Below, piece by piece: positions 27,342-38,488 of a stretch of DNA of 64,000 nucleotides. Position numbers and translations under genes: made by a program. Source of the stretch: Symbiodinium natans (lineage: Eukaryota; Sar; Dinophyceae; Suessiales; Symbiodiniaceae); assembly GCA_905221605.1 (NCBI GenBank), contig CAJNDS010000606.1:41887-105886 (forward strand), in the 5' to 3' direction. Each line of letters opens with the position of its first letter. The stretch's first letter is position 1. A model generated the notes under the pieces. It saw only the letters and a list, made by a program, of their open reading frames with translations, ran no database searches and was not told the origin of the DNA.

Positions 27342-28036
27342 GACTTCAGCACAACTCCACCTGCGAACTGCCAAAACTCTAAGCTCGAGCAGAACGCCTG
27401 GACCCTCGTGTCGTGCTGCTGTTATTTTCCCCTCCATGTATACAGTCGCAAGAACAAACGATGCAGAACTCTGACTTGCACTGCAATGTTTTGGACTCGC
27501 TGCTGCTTCGGTAGCAACGACTCAACCGGACATGAATTCTCCTGGCAAGGAACTAATTCTCAATCGATTTGCACATGAAGCGAGCAAGGGCGACACATCA
27601 GTCCCACGTACGGTCGGCACGACAGCACACGAGAGCATCACCTCACGGATCCATGCAATTGCTGTCTGCACCTGACAGCATTGCACACCATCTGTAAAGT
27701 TTGTAGAAGGACCGACTGCTACCAAAAAAATTTTAACAAGCATTTTTTAACATGTTTTAACACTGTTAAAAAATCGGTTTTCCTTTAAATTTAAAAGGAA
27801 CACCATTTTTTTACACTGTTAAAAATTATTTTAAAATCAAGCCTGTTAAAAATTCTGCTGCCTCCCAGGGAGTTCACATCTAGGCCGTCCAAGCCCTGAC
27901 GTCACAGAGTCATCTCGTCTCAAGAAGGCTACCCTCACTATATATCATAAACACAGGTCGCCAAAGCAACTGTGCCCGGCCTGCAAAGCCCAAGCGCTGT
28001 CTCCTATCAAGCAGCTCTGGGTGTGGGGTTTGGGCC
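27342..28036. other. Spacer; AT-rich TGTTAAAA repeats
   Basis: At 27721-27850 the motif TGTTAAAA recurs five or so times, and CCTTTAAATTTAAAAGG forms a palindrome. A degraded copy of the splice-site hairpin lies near 27536-27556. No gene recognised. Confidence 0.6.
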
Positions 28037-28093
28037 CTTAGGGTTTCGGGTTTAGGGTTTTGTGTTTAGGGTTTAGGGTTTAGGGTTTAGGTT
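28037..28093 (+). repeat. Degenerate TTTAGGG telomere-type repeat
   Basis: Several TTTAGGG units mixed with TTTCGGG and TTTTGTG variants. Interstitial, G-rich strand on plus. Confidence 0.9.
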
Positions 28094-28315
28094 TCGGATT
28101 CAAAGTTCAGACCTTCGCTCGGTGGTTTTGGGGTTAATTGGGGTTTTGGAACCCTGGCTCCACCCGTTTCAACTCTTCATGGCACTGTCAGCCACAGGAC
28201 AGCCAATACAACAAATGCTCGCGCACGACAGCACTATATGTGTGTGCCTGCTGGTACTCCTGGCGGTCCTCGAGGATGCTGCACCTGCACATGTGCTAAC
28301 GCTGGTTTGTGACTA

Positions 28316-29762
28316 CGTCTTGCAGAACTCCCACCAAGGAGTGCTCATGCCCTGATGTTTCTACAAGCCCCGAACTCCTACCAAGGAGTTCACTGATCTT
28401 CCACTCCAAGCTCTTTGTTTTTCTCTCTTTGCAGGAAGATCCGACTTGTAGCTCGTGGGTGGCCGGACTCACTTCGGCACGCCGCCGTCTCCCTGGTCCC
28501 CCTCCCCCTGCTCGCCGTCGCCCCCCTTCTGGTTGGCCCTCTGGTCGGCCTGGAATGCAAACTCTGCTCTTCGCAACGTTGCAAAGCCTGCCCGAAGAGC
28601 AATCACTAGCGATTCAGCTGACATGACCATGGCTGTCCATGTCCCGAGTGAATCCAGTGTGTCCTCGGGGGCCTCGTCGTCCTTCTCGTTCTGGTTCTCG
28701 GGGTTCTCGGTGTTCTCGGCAGGTGGGCTCGATGCAGCCTTCGGGGCGGCTCCAGCGCCCAAGGTAAGTCGCTCCTGCCCGGGAGCGAGACAAAACTGAA
28801 AAAACACTAAATAAACAAAACAGACAAGCACGCAAAGACTCTGGCCGGGCCTGTGAAATCCGGATTGCCTTGTGTGCGACACTGGGCTCACCTCCAATCC
28901 ACTGCCCATCTTTCTTCAATTGATCCATCTGGGCTTGCAGCCAGACTTTCCTCTTCCCAGGATCTCGAGGAGTCCTAACTTAGCTCTTCCAATTGAGGTT
29001 GATTTCTGCCCTTTCCAGGCCGCATCCTTCTTGGGCTCCTTCCGCCACGGGGCATCATATGGAGCTTCCTCATACGCCGCCACAGCTGCAGCTGCGCTGG
29101 TGGCCTCACCGGTCTCCTTCCAAGGAGGCTGCTGCTCTTTCCTCCAATCCTTCGCCTTGTCCATGAGGTCGTCCTCCACCTCCATATCCTTGTAGCTGCT
29201 GAAGATCTTGTGGGCCTCCGTAGCATGCTCGTCTGCCTCGTCCTGCCGCTCCATTTTTACAGCGACATTGGCCTTTCCCAGCTCTTGCTCGATCGCCTTG
29301 TCTTTTTTTGCAGCATGGAATGCCGCGCTCAACTTCTCAAAGTTCGGCACCTCTCCTGGATCCGCTGCTGCCTCCATGTCCTGCAAAAAATGGACCAGCT
29401 CCTCATCCGACGAGGGGACCTCCACGATCCTTGCTCCGGATTCCGAGTCGCCCGGCTCCTCACTCGCCTCCTCTCACAGGAGCTCTTTGTGGAGGTGGGT
29501 TTGGTAAACGGCATCCTGGAAGCCGCTTGCCCGGCAGTCCTCCAGACGCCAGGTTCGGCTCTTGTCCCTGCCACGCTGCCACAATGCCAAGGACGGCCTC
29601 TGGCTCATATAGTACTTTTCACACAGCATATTCGTACAGAGCCCTCTCCTCAAGTACGAGATGGTGCGACACGATGGGCATTTGCGAAGGTCTCGGAGTG
29701 CCTGAGGTTCTCCCCCCAGAGGCCGCCATCGCTCAAATTTCTTCTCTATACAGCAGAAACTC
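28316..29762 (-). CDS. Split gene with hairpin-bounded exons, unknown function, partial model
   Basis: Three minus-strand exons look real. Exon A (29762 to about 28900) reads ERWRPLGGEPQALRDLRKCP and CRTISYLRRGLCTNMLC (a CxxC...CxxxxC pair), then an in-frame TGA near 29471, then DSESGARIVEVPSSDEELV and a helical, Glu/Lys-rich part. Exon B (28774-28473) is Ala/Glu/Asn-rich (SSPPAENTENPENQNEKDD). Exon C (28377 to about 28316) joins in frame after a GT-AG intron of 95 bp. The A-B junction is not settled. Acceptors of A, B and C all lie in perfect hairpins. The in-frame TGA itself lies in a hairpin-like CTCCTGTGAGAGGAG. This could be a decaying gene or one with an extra mini-intron. Confidence 0.45.
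28327..28342. repeat. Exonic hairpin A3
   Basis: ACTCC and GGAGT around CACCAA. It lies inside the open frame of exon C, and its minus-strand acceptor position reads GGTGG|GAG, so it is not a usable AG site. Confidence 0.7.
28372..28391. repeat. Splice-site hairpin A4, 8-bp arms
   Basis: GAACTCCT and AGGAGTTC around ACCA. Minus strand TTGGTAG|GAGTTC is the frame-consistent acceptor of exon C. Confidence 0.9.
28769..28788. repeat. Splice-site hairpin A5, 7-bp arms
   Basis: TCGCTCC and GGAGCGA around TGCCCG. Minus strand CGGGCAG|GAGCGA opens the 100-codon exon B. Confidence 0.9.
29112..29129. repeat. Exonic hairpin A6
   Basis: CTCC and GGAG around TTCCAA, extended by a T-G wobble and a G-C pair. 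It sits inside exon A, where it encodes PPWKE; no splice use is apparent. Confidence 0.5.
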
Positions 29763-29775
29763 CTACCAAGGAGTT
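29758..29775. repeat. Splice-site hairpin A7
   Basis: AACTCCT and AGGAGTT around ACCA. Minus strand TTGGTAG|GAGTT precedes the long open exon A. Confidence 0.9.
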
Positions 29776-29988
29776 ACAGACACAACAAACACCCCATGCA
29801 CGATGCACCATCCTCAACGCCAGCTTCTGCATGGTCTACAGCCATGAAATCGATCCTAAACCAGGCAGCTTGAACGCACGATCGCTCCGCAGCACACGGC
29901 AGTTAAGTCCACAAGTTGCAAATCAGCTGTGCCCTGCCCTCTGCTGCAACATGTAAGAAGCGGCAGCGCATGCAGTCTAACTCTGCCG

Positions 29989-30006
29989 GCCTCCTCCCAA
30001 GGAGGC
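29989..30006. repeat. Hairpin A8
   Basis: GCCTCCT and AGGAGGC around CCCA, extended outward by a wobble and one more pair. First of a tandem pair with 30014-30031, spacing 25 bp. Confidence 0.85.
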
Positions 30007-30013
30007 TGCAACG

Positions 30014-30031
30014 GCCTCCTGCCAAGGAGGC
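30014..30031. repeat. Hairpin A9
   Basis: GCCTCCT and AGGAGGC around GCCA. Same arms as A8 but a different first loop base; a 25-bp tandem duplication. Confidence 0.85.
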
Positions 30032-30314
30032 TGCCTTCATCGCACCTGGGCCCACATACACACACCGTTCTTCGCAAGTGCAATTGTTAACATCCTCACG
30101 TCCTAACCCGGCAGATCCTGAGCCCCTTAAATTAACCTCAAGCTGCATGAGGAAGTACTTCACATCAGCTACACCCCTGAAACCCAAAGCTGCAAAACAT
30201 CGAGCCTCGACCGTGGCCTTCGAGCCGCCTCGCTCTGCATGCGCCTGGTAGCAGAGAATTTGGGGTTAAGGGTATATACAGCTATAGCCTTGGTCTGCAA
30301 ATGTGTCTATGTGT

Positions 30315-30332
30315 ACTCCTGCCAATTGGAGT
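30315..30332. repeat. Hairpin A10, enlarged loop
   Basis: ACTCC and GGAGT around TGCCAATT; minus strand TTGGCAG|GAGT. Looks like a decayed or extended member. Confidence 0.65.
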
Positions 30333-30525
30333 GCAATATATGTCACGTGTCTAACATGCATGTATCTACACATCTATGGTATATCAGCATCTCACTCGCT
30401 CCTGAATTCCGTCCAGACATAAGCTCAGGGCCTGGCCCGCTCCCGACACACAAAACGCGGCAAAAAATGGCTGCAGCATGCATGCTCACAAAAATCAAAA
30501 CATTCATGCTCATCACAGAAGCTTT

Positions 30526-30542
30526 TCTCCTGCCCAAGGAGA
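30526..30542. repeat. Hairpin A11
   Basis: TCTCC and GGAGA around TGCCCAA; one base longer in the loop than the standard form. Confidence 0.7.
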
Positions 30543-30583
30543 GTCTACAACAAATCAAAACGTTCATGCTCATCACAAAAATC

Positions 30584-30596
30584 TCCTACCAAGGAT
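30584..30596. repeat. Hairpin A12, partial
   Basis: TCC and GGA around TACCAA; the outer arm has lost pairing. Lies 60 bp from A11 in a short duplicated context. Confidence 0.5.
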
Positions 30597-31192
30597 CCCT
30601 ATGAATTGCATCTGCTTCCTCTTTCTCGCTCCCAGGAGCCCCGCTGCAGGTTCAAAAAGAACACAGTCCTACTCGAGATGTTTAACCTCAGGCTTCCTCA
30701 AGAGTTCTCGGCAAGTTTTGAGACAATCGCTCAAACATGCTTGGATGGAATCATACTGGGTCCAGGCATATTGCTCTTTGCAGGCTGCAGGCCTTCTTGA
30801 TGTAGAACGCTTTGGCACGAACCCCGCCCTCGGGATGGACATCCGGGCTCCTGTCGCTGACTACACGGGGCTGTGCAGCCGAGAAAGATTCTTTGTGTGG
30901 AAAGCCCAGCGAAGCGTCTGAAAACGAAATCTGCAGGTGCACCCGCAGACATTTTCGCATGGCCTGCCTTCAGAGGCGAGTGCTGCTCGACCGATGCCTG
31001 CTCTGTGGTGGGTGCTGTCCGACTGCATTCCCATCAACGCTGCCCACCCAGCCATGTGCGCATCCCCCATTCGCGACGCGGCCGACAGGGGCACACCTTG
31101 GAAGACGACCGTTGGTTGATTCGCCTGGAATCTCCAATCAGAAACAGACGGCTTTGTGGCTCTGTGCAGACTCACATCAGCATGCCCGGCAG

Positions 31193-31627
31193 CAAGAAAC
31201 TGTGGAAGTGCCCAGCGAGGGCGGAACCATTAGCTCGTCGCAAGATCAGTCAGAAGAGGCCGAGGATGTCAACGATGTGGAGCTCGATGGCTCGAGTTCA
31301 GTTCCAAAGCTGAAGCCGTACTTCGATGCTCACGAGGGTTGCTGCATAGAGGTCCTGCCGGGCGGGACAACCATCAAAGGTAAGCTCAAGGAGGGCCCAG
31401 ATGGTTTTTGTTTGGTGGTCTTTCCCGGCGAGAAGCCGTTTGAAAGCCAAGTTCCGAACTTGTGGTTGCAGACGTCGGCAGATGCAGATGCTGCAGGTAG
31501 CAAATCTCGCCTCAAGCGCCCCAGAGCCAAAGCAAAAGCGAAGGGCAAAAGTAAGGCCAAGCCTGCCCAAGCCAAGAAGAATCATGAGCTGGAGGAAGAG
31601 GAAGCCGAGGAAGAGGAAGCCGAGTAG
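31193..31627 (+). CDS. Probable exon of an acidic/Lys-rich protein
   Basis: A plus-strand frame ending at TAG 31625 reads VEVPSEGGTISSSQDQSEEA, then a compact segment GCCIEVLPGGTTIKGKLKEG and FPGEKPFESQVPNLWLQ, which resembles a small beta domain. It finishes with a Lys/Ala tail (RAKAKAKGKSKAKPAQAKK) and alternating Glu. The upstream part of the ORF (from 30812) does not look coding, so a 5' splice site near 31190 is assumed. Nuclear localisation is likely from the basic tail. Function unknown. Confidence 0.45.
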   Translation, partial: QETVEVPSEGGTISSSQDQSEEAEDVNDVELDGSSSVPKLKPYFDAHEGCCIEVLPGGTTIKGKLKEGPDGFCLVVFPGEKPFESQVPNLWLQTSADADAAGSKSRLKRPRAKAKAKGKSKAKPAQAKKNHELEEEEAEEEEAE

Positions 31628-33486
31628 GAAGCTAAGCAGGAACCGGAGCAGAAAGCGGAGCAGCTGGAAGCCGGTGATATGAGCATCAAGTGCAGCTACT
31701 TTCCGAGGAGTGCTGCCGCATGACGAGCCGCTCGCAGACCGCCTCGGACCCTGTCGCACTCTGAAGTTTGGACCTGCAATGCCATGTAAACCTCGAGCAA
31801 TTGCTTTGGCATCTTTCTGACTTATCTCATATGCATCTAGCACGGCATCCTTGATCACTGACTGTCGGCCTTAATGTCTGGTCCGCAATGTCCAAGAGAA
31901 GCTTCTCGTAGTTCTTACTGACAGTGTCTTCGTCCTCTCGGAAGGACTTGACATCGAGCTGTGCTCCTTTATATGTATCTGGAAGCACTTTCGCACATCC
32001 TTGGAGGTTGCCGTGTTTCTCACACGGCCGGCTGCAACCATCTCTATGGCTGTATATGGTCTACATCTTATGCCTACACGTCACTCTAGCTAGCTTGCTT
32101 GCACGCATGTTCTCGGATGATCGACCCAGCGAAAATTTAAGTCTCTTATCTAAACGATTCTCTGCATATCGAGCCCTGCATGAATGGCAATATGTATTCA
32201 TTGCATGGTCACTGCATGCAGCCATCATATGGCAATGTCATGCATGCACATGCTACGCTGCTACAAATTTGAGTTCTGCCTCATTGCAGAAGCGACACAG
32301 ACAAGCACTTACGTGAAATCACTGAGAATTACGACCTCCGCAGGCAGCTTTCTTGTGGAAGTGATCAACATGAAAGAAACTTGCACAAACGCTGGGCGTC
32401 GACCTTCCCGACATTTCTTCTTCTTTGGGCCGTTGGTCACTTCCCAGAGCTTTGAAGCGTGACTGATTGCCCGCTAAATTTCCTTGACGTGTGGCACCTT
32501 CTGGAAGCGAACTTGCCACGCTCTCACCTTCCAGCTGCACAAGAAAAAAGAGAACTAAGAAGACCTCACGCGCTTGGAACCCAACTCGTCAATGTAGTTT
32601 CTGATCCGTCATTGTCGACATTCCAAGATTTAGCGGTGTAAGCCAACTTGACTGCTGCATCGGAAGAAGTTTAAACCGAGGCACGCATGCAATGCCCCAC
32701 GGAATTTGTCCATAACAGCTAGGGGGTCTTCTCTAACAGCCACAGCCGACTTAGCATGGTAATCAGCTTAGAGTGCCCGCCAAAAGGTGCGTTATTTGCA
32801 AAATGCTTCCTGGCTTAGCATCGATCAAGTCGAAACAGACATGCAACGTAGAAGCACGCACCGTAACCAAGCTACCTCCAAAGCGGCAAATCAGTCAGTC
32901 TTGGAAAGAAACGCATTACAAACGCCATGCAGCACGCCGCAGGCTGCAAGAAAGCGCGGACTGTCCATCTCTCCCTGCAGAAAAAAGAAGACAGGAATGA
33001 CCAGTACAAACTTTTCTCAGTCTTATAAATAGGCGATTGCCCCTGCAACCATCTGGCAGCATGATTATAATCTCTTTTTTTCGATCAACTTCGCATGCAG
33101 CAAAGTCGGAGGCCCGGCAGGTCACAAAACACAGACGCCAAAGGTGGAGCAGGCCGTGGTAATGGCCATAAAGTAACGTTTTTTAAGGGCCCCGAGCTTG
33201 TTTAAGAGGAAAGTTCTAAAGACTCCAATGTTTTATTTGCGCTTTCCACAACGTCTCCGCGATGATAGTGCTGGTGTAAGGTGGAATAAACCAAGCGCAA
33301 AGAACCTTCCCCTGCCCGCTCTGCTGGCTTGCAAGTGCTGCAACATAATTGCTTTCCAGATTGCATTTAAAACGTCAATTCTCACTTGCTATTACTGGAG
33401 AATCTTTTTTCTTGATATTTTATGGAATGTCAAGGCTAAAGTCAAAGGGGGGTTTAAGACGCGGGCGCAAACGGCGCGAAGTAGGC
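31628..33486. other. No gene recognised
   Basis: Open frames here are short and lack a protein-like look. No RNA gene or repeat of note. Confidence 0.45.
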
Positions 33487-33720
33487 CCTTCTTAAAGCTC
33501 CCTGTAAAGCTTCCCTTAAAGTTCCCCCTTCAAGCCCTTGAAGCTCTCGAAGCCCCCCTTAAAGCCCCCCTTGAAGCCCCTTGAAGCCCCCCTTGAAGCT
33601 CCCCTTCAAGCCCACCCCTTCAAGCCCTCCAAGCCTTCGACCCTTCGCCTCCCCCCCCCTCCCCCCCCTTCACCCCCCCCTTTAAGCCCCCCTTCAAGGA
33701 TCCGACCCTTCAGCCCCACT
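33487..33720. repeat. CCCTTNAAGC-type imperfect repeat
   Basis: About fifteen variations of CCCCTTGAAGC and CCCTTAAAGC run together with C-rich spacers. The complementary form (GGGGCTTGAAGGGGC) occurs at 33937-33975, giving an inverted arrangement. Confidence 0.85.
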
Positions 33721-36679
33721 TAGTGCATCGTGCCTGAATCCGTGGCATTGCAAGAGTGTGTTGGAATTTGGAATTGACGAGCCTTCCAACTCCATTGAAG
33801 ACTTTAGCATCTGCACAAGTCTGAACATGGCAGAGAAATTCATAAAGCATCATGTTGTAATCACATCAGCCCAGGTTTGTCGTCAAGCAACACTTCCGTC
33901 ACGTTGTGTTTGACCCAGACGGCTTGGGCCTGGGACGAAGGGGGCTTGAAGGGGCTCCCCTTGAAGGGGCCACTATAGAACATTTTTATGTCACCATAAC
34001 GACACTTGGAAATTTCTTGGCTAGAAAAGAAGGAGAAGAAGAATATAGGGTGGAATTTTAGAACAATTTGCTCTCTTTCCTCTTCTAGGGGCTCTTGGGT
34101 GCCCTGGGCTGGTCTTGCATCATTGTTCTTGCTAACAAGTCCTTATTGGCTGACCACCATGGGCGCCTTACTGTGTTGGTCGGCAACTCTGCTGTTTTCT
34201 TTGATTTACAGCTTTCCGTGCTAACCTTTGCACCAGTGGCTGCGTAATGGTGGTTTTGATGATCTGGCAAACTCGCATTTTGCGACCCCCCCGCGTGCTC
34301 TGCGCTGCTCGATTACACCTGGATTTCTGCGACAACTTCAAGTACTAAGCGCGGGGAACACGAGAGGTTTAGTGCTCTAATCTTGCGGGTTGCTGCTGGT
34401 TGGCAGTTGTGTTTGGTGTGTGTTTGCTTTGGTTTTCGCACCTGCTCTGTTTCACCCCCAGTGTTAAGATCCACAAGAACGGTCTACTGCGCTGCTGATG
34501 TAGTAAAGAGGCATTGGTCCAAAAAAAACAAAAAAGTTATGGAGAGCGCAAATGACGGATCAACGGCCAAACGTAATGCCAGACAAAAAGAGAACAACAG
34601 ATGGCGCGCACCATGCCAATCCTTGATTAATCATGGTTTAAATTGCACCTTGTTCCTGGAGTCCCTTTTAGGACTGCGGAAGTAACGTGTACCCCTTCAA
34701 CCGTCACTCTTCCTTGAGAAGTGCATTGGTGCGCTTCCAGCGCTTGCAAGGTTTTGCGGTTTTTCGTGTGCAGAAGCTTAAGTTGGCACTGCTCGCATTT
34801 GGAGGTTGTGAGACCTTCCATGCATGGCCACGGCTTGGCTTCCAATTCGACTGGAGTGAACTACCAGGGTAGAGCACTTCCGCAATGCCCAGTCCCTAGA
34901 GCAGAGTTTTAGCGAGCGTGCCAAACAGGGATGCCTTCCATGGGCCTTGTGGCCAAAGTGGCACCGAGGCAGCAGAGAGGTGCAGACCCTCTGACTCGAA
35001 CAGATAGGGGCAAGGGCCGGCGGGCAGGAATCAGCCCAGTATGCTCGGGGGGACCGCAAGGCACGGTTAGTAAGAGTGAAAGCCGGAGCTGCGGCGAACT
35101 TAAGCAACTGGTGTACAGCCTGTTGCCACCGCTTGCAATCCCTGGAGAGCGAAAGCTGGAGTTTGGGAGTCTGCAGTGGCGATTAGGGAACGTGATGCAG
35201 TGGCCAGCAGGCCGAAAGCACATGCCCCCTTCTGGAAGCCTGCTACATTGTCTGTGGCTTGTAACGGGCTATCGCCTACACTGGCTGCTAACCAGTTCAA
35301 CATTGGCTTGAAATGTGAGATAGATCTGGCGGGCTCTTTCGTGACTCACACAGCCAGAGGTTTTATCCTCTTTGAGATGAGTGGTATAAGGCCCTCCTGA
35401 CCTTTGTCATGCTGGGGTATGCCCAGTTCTACCAAGCTTAGTGTCAGGAGCTTTAGTTTGTCCACCTTGGCCTTGCCTAGGACTCATCTACAGTAAATCC
35501 ACACTGGCGGCAGTGCTTGAGAGTGGGATAGCTACCAGAGGCAAGATTCCGCCTTAGGCGCTGCCTGAGGTTTATGTTTATGGGTTTGGCTTCTGCCTGG
35601 CGTGTTTCCCCGCGCCAGTGCACTTTGTGCATGGGGGAATTGAGGGGAAAGCGTGGTCCCCGCGCCTTGTTGAGGGGAGGCGTCGACCCTGCGCCAAATA
35701 TACCAAGTTGAGGGGTGCAGTGTCCCCAAGCCTGTAGACATAAGCCTTGTCCAGGTGGTCCCATCCACCCTCGCACAGGGTAGTTTTCAGGAGGTGCTTT
35801 CTGGAACCCTCCACACAGTGTCCTGGAGTGCCAGACGCCAGGAGTGTGGAGGTGGCATCCTCGGGCTGTGAAGTGGCGGGCTTCACTGCCCAGGGCCCAC
35901 AGGGCTGCAGGCTGAGCAGTTACGGCAGTTCTTTCCTCTCAGCTGAAGCAGGCGGACAACCCTGTAGCTGGGCCAAACCAATTTGTACAGGTAATTGGTG
36001 CCTGTGGCCGAGGGGTCGCAGGTTCTGAGTGCAGAATGTATATGCCTTGCTGTGCACCAGAAGGGATGCCCTCTTACTGACAGGAAAGGGAGAAGGGTAG
36101 TTTGCAAGCGGACATGAGGCAGTCCGCACCCACAGATAGGGGCTACCCTCTCACTCAGTACTGGGAAGAGGAGCGATTGGTGGGGCTCGGTGGAGCTTAG
36201 CAGCAGCGAGAGGTGCCACCCTCTAGTGAGAGGCTGAGGCAATGATCTCATAGGCTTGAGGTCCCACCCTCAGTAGTGGCACTAGTAGCAGAAGGCTTTA
36301 CCTGTACAGTTCGCCTCTGCTGCTCAAGATAGTGTAGTGGTACTTTGCAGTACGGACTCCGGTCCCAAACACCAAGACGGTGGACTTGCAAACCAAGCTC
36401 AACTCGGAAAAAAAATTCAAACCCAGGTTGAAGTCCAGGTTTGAACCCAGGTTTGAACCTGGTTCAAGCTAGCCCAGATAAGCCTCTCCAGGACTCAGGA
36501 GCATGGGTCAGGCGTCAGTGTTGATTGTTGGGGGTGATTTCTGAGAGTGCAGGGTCGAACGCTGACAGAGTTTGGGGTCCGTGGATTTAGGGTTGTGGGA
36601 TCTAAGGTTGAGGTGCAGAGGCTTTCGAGCCCAGTGAGCCAGGCTTGAAGCTTTGTGGTGCAGTGCCCTAACGGCCTCC
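33721..36679. other. No gene recognised
   Basis: Includes an inverted-repeat patch at 36420-36470 (AGGTTTGAACC and GGTTCAAG) and repeated TTGAGGGG-type words at 35637-35715. Nothing else can be supported. Confidence 0.45.
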
Positions 36680-37800
36680 AAGTTTATAAATATTGAAGAT
36701 AGAGATGGGATTTAGGCTATATTCATATTATAGAATTCGTGGGAAATTATTTGACTATTTGGAATATATTGGATTAACCATTCAAAATGATATAATGATT
36801 TAAATGAATAGCATTCGGAACAGATTTATATTAACTAGATATGAAATGAGAAGATATTGAAATATTTATAAATTTAAGAGAAACATACAATCATCATAAG
36901 AAAATGAATATAGATGATATCTTGTGCTCTTGAAGAAGATACTAATACGATTAATAATGATAATAATGGCCTCACTATTTTTATCTGATATCGAAAAAAT
37001 CTATTTATATTTAAATATAGAAAATCATTTTTTAGATGAATTTTGTATATACAAATTTCTATTTCCATTCAAGTTCTAATTTTTCATTTAAACATATTTC
37101 GATTTTTATATAATATTGGATTATTTCGATATTTCATATTATATAAGAGCATGTAATTATGATAAATAATAGTTAGGGTTTGAAACCCTAAACCCTCAGC
37201 CCCAACTTAACCCTAAACCCTAAACCCTAAACCCTAAACCCTAAACCCTAAACCCTAAACGGTCTACAAGATGTGAAAAAATTGTTGAAATGCTTTAATC
37301 TACATCTCTATATAAATAGATATATAGAATTATAATGATTTATTCGTGTTAAGAAGTTCGATGATATTTTGATTTTAAAAATGGTACGAAACATGTTTCT
37401 ATATATATATATACACATACATATACATATCATAAAGAAAAAGGCTATTCTATTTTCCATAACTTCGGATAGATATTTCAAATTCGTTTCTTTCCAATTC
37501 TTATGAAATCATTAAATTCATGGACAAAAATGAACAATACCTTTTCCATCGAAAATCATTGTATATTCTTTGAACAAATAAATTCTCAATCTGAAAGAAA
37601 AAACTGATATAATTATTCCCTAATAGCGAATGCGTTTCTGGGATTGGTGTTTTTGATGCAATTGCGCGGTGATTTAAGAGATTGACAGACTTCCAAGAAA
37701 AAAATAAGGACGCATGCGCGCGTAATACTATAGAAATTAGATTCGACGGTCGCAATTACAACTAGTCTTTCTCCCATGGGAGACGGCGCAAGGTTGCAAT
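36680..37800. other. AT-rich island
   Basis: Composition changes abruptly from mixed/GC-rich to roughly three-quarters A+T, with poly-A/T runs and TATATA words, then back. The longest frames (for example 37501-37755 minus) have no recognised motif. It could be an organelle-derived insert, a foreign fragment or a breakage-prone AT block. Confidence 0.6.
37173..37260 (-). repeat. CCCTAAA array with head-to-head start
   Basis: TTAGGGTTT, a G, then AAACCCTAA form an inverted junction. A CCCTAAA run of about eight units follows. It lies in the middle of the AT-rich island. Confidence 0.9.
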
Positions 37801-38100
37801 AGTCTTTTCGTCCCTTGATTGGAGCCCTTTCTACAGCCTCCACGATATCCTTCGAGCACCTCATTGGCTCGTCAATAACCGTGCTGGCACCTTACTGGCC
37901 CCAATGCGCAGGCTCCAGATATTCTTCTCCCACCTCATTGGTCCCTTTCTGCAGGCTCGAGAAATTCCAGTGGAGTCAAGGATTCTGTGCGGAATCCTGG
38001 AGTCTGCTGGGCCGCCTGGAAATATACGAATTCCGGGTCTAGACAATACCGTTGCATGCACTTTCCCGCATTCCCGAGTCCTATTAGAATTCTATGGGGG

Positions 38101-38136
38101 CCTTCGAGGGCAAAACACGCACAAAGCCCTCGAAGG
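38101..38136. repeat. 11-bp inverted repeat with 14-bp loop
   Basis: CCTTCGAGGGC at 38101 and GCCCTCGAAGG at 38126. It could fold as a stem-loop; no U-tract follows, so a terminator is not suggested. Confidence 0.9.
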
Positions 38137-38212
38137 ACGCCAATTAGAAAATGCCATGAGTGGAGGACGTTGCTTTTAAATCAGTGCGAGAGAATAGCAG
38201 AATTCCCCAATT

Positions 38213-38488
38213 GTGAAGAATATCTCTTTACATACGAAGGATATGCAAATGGGAGACCCGTGCATGCTCGCACAAACCGTAGCAGTTGAGTCACAAAGCC
38301 ATGAGGGATGGCGAGGTCATTTCGCCGCCGGAATCGCTGCGTGCAAGCTGAGTACTGAGTACATCCATCAGCAGCGTAAACGCTGGCAAACGCCTCGGTT
38401 GGAGGTATTCCAGCTTTGGCAGCGATGGGAGATGATGAAGAAGGAATTACCGCCACTTGGAGTGGAAGTTGAGAAGTTCTTCGGATAA
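38213..38488 (+). CDS. Possible small exon or ORF, unknown
   Basis: 91-codon frame with a helical, Trp/Lys/Arg-rich part (EYIHQQRKRWQTPRLEVFQL, WEMMKKELPPLGVEVEKFF) that looks better than neighbouring frames. No domain recognised; could equally be chance. Confidence 0.25.
   Translation: MKNISLHTKDMQMGDPCMLAQTVAVESQSHEGWRGHFAAGIAACKLSTEYIHQQRKRWQTPRLEVFQLWQRWEMMKKELPPLGVEVEKFFG

Larger units (their letters stand above)
29763..30811. other. Non-coding or unresolved stretch with hairpin copies
   Basis: No convincing exon. It contains four to five further hairpins (separate entries) and a 27-bp direct repeat (AAATCAAAAC-TTCATGCTCATCACA at 30492 and 30552). Confidence 0.5.

Noticed and set aside
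30812-31190. N-terminal half of the 271-codon plus-strand ORF
   Set aside because: Composition and text (Cys/Arg/Pro-rich, no pattern) differ sharply from the coding-looking C-terminal part; an upstream intron is more likely.
37501-37864. Plastid gene fragment in the AT-rich island
   Set aside because: No motif of a named plastid protein could be recognised; only a database search could decide, so no gene is claimed.
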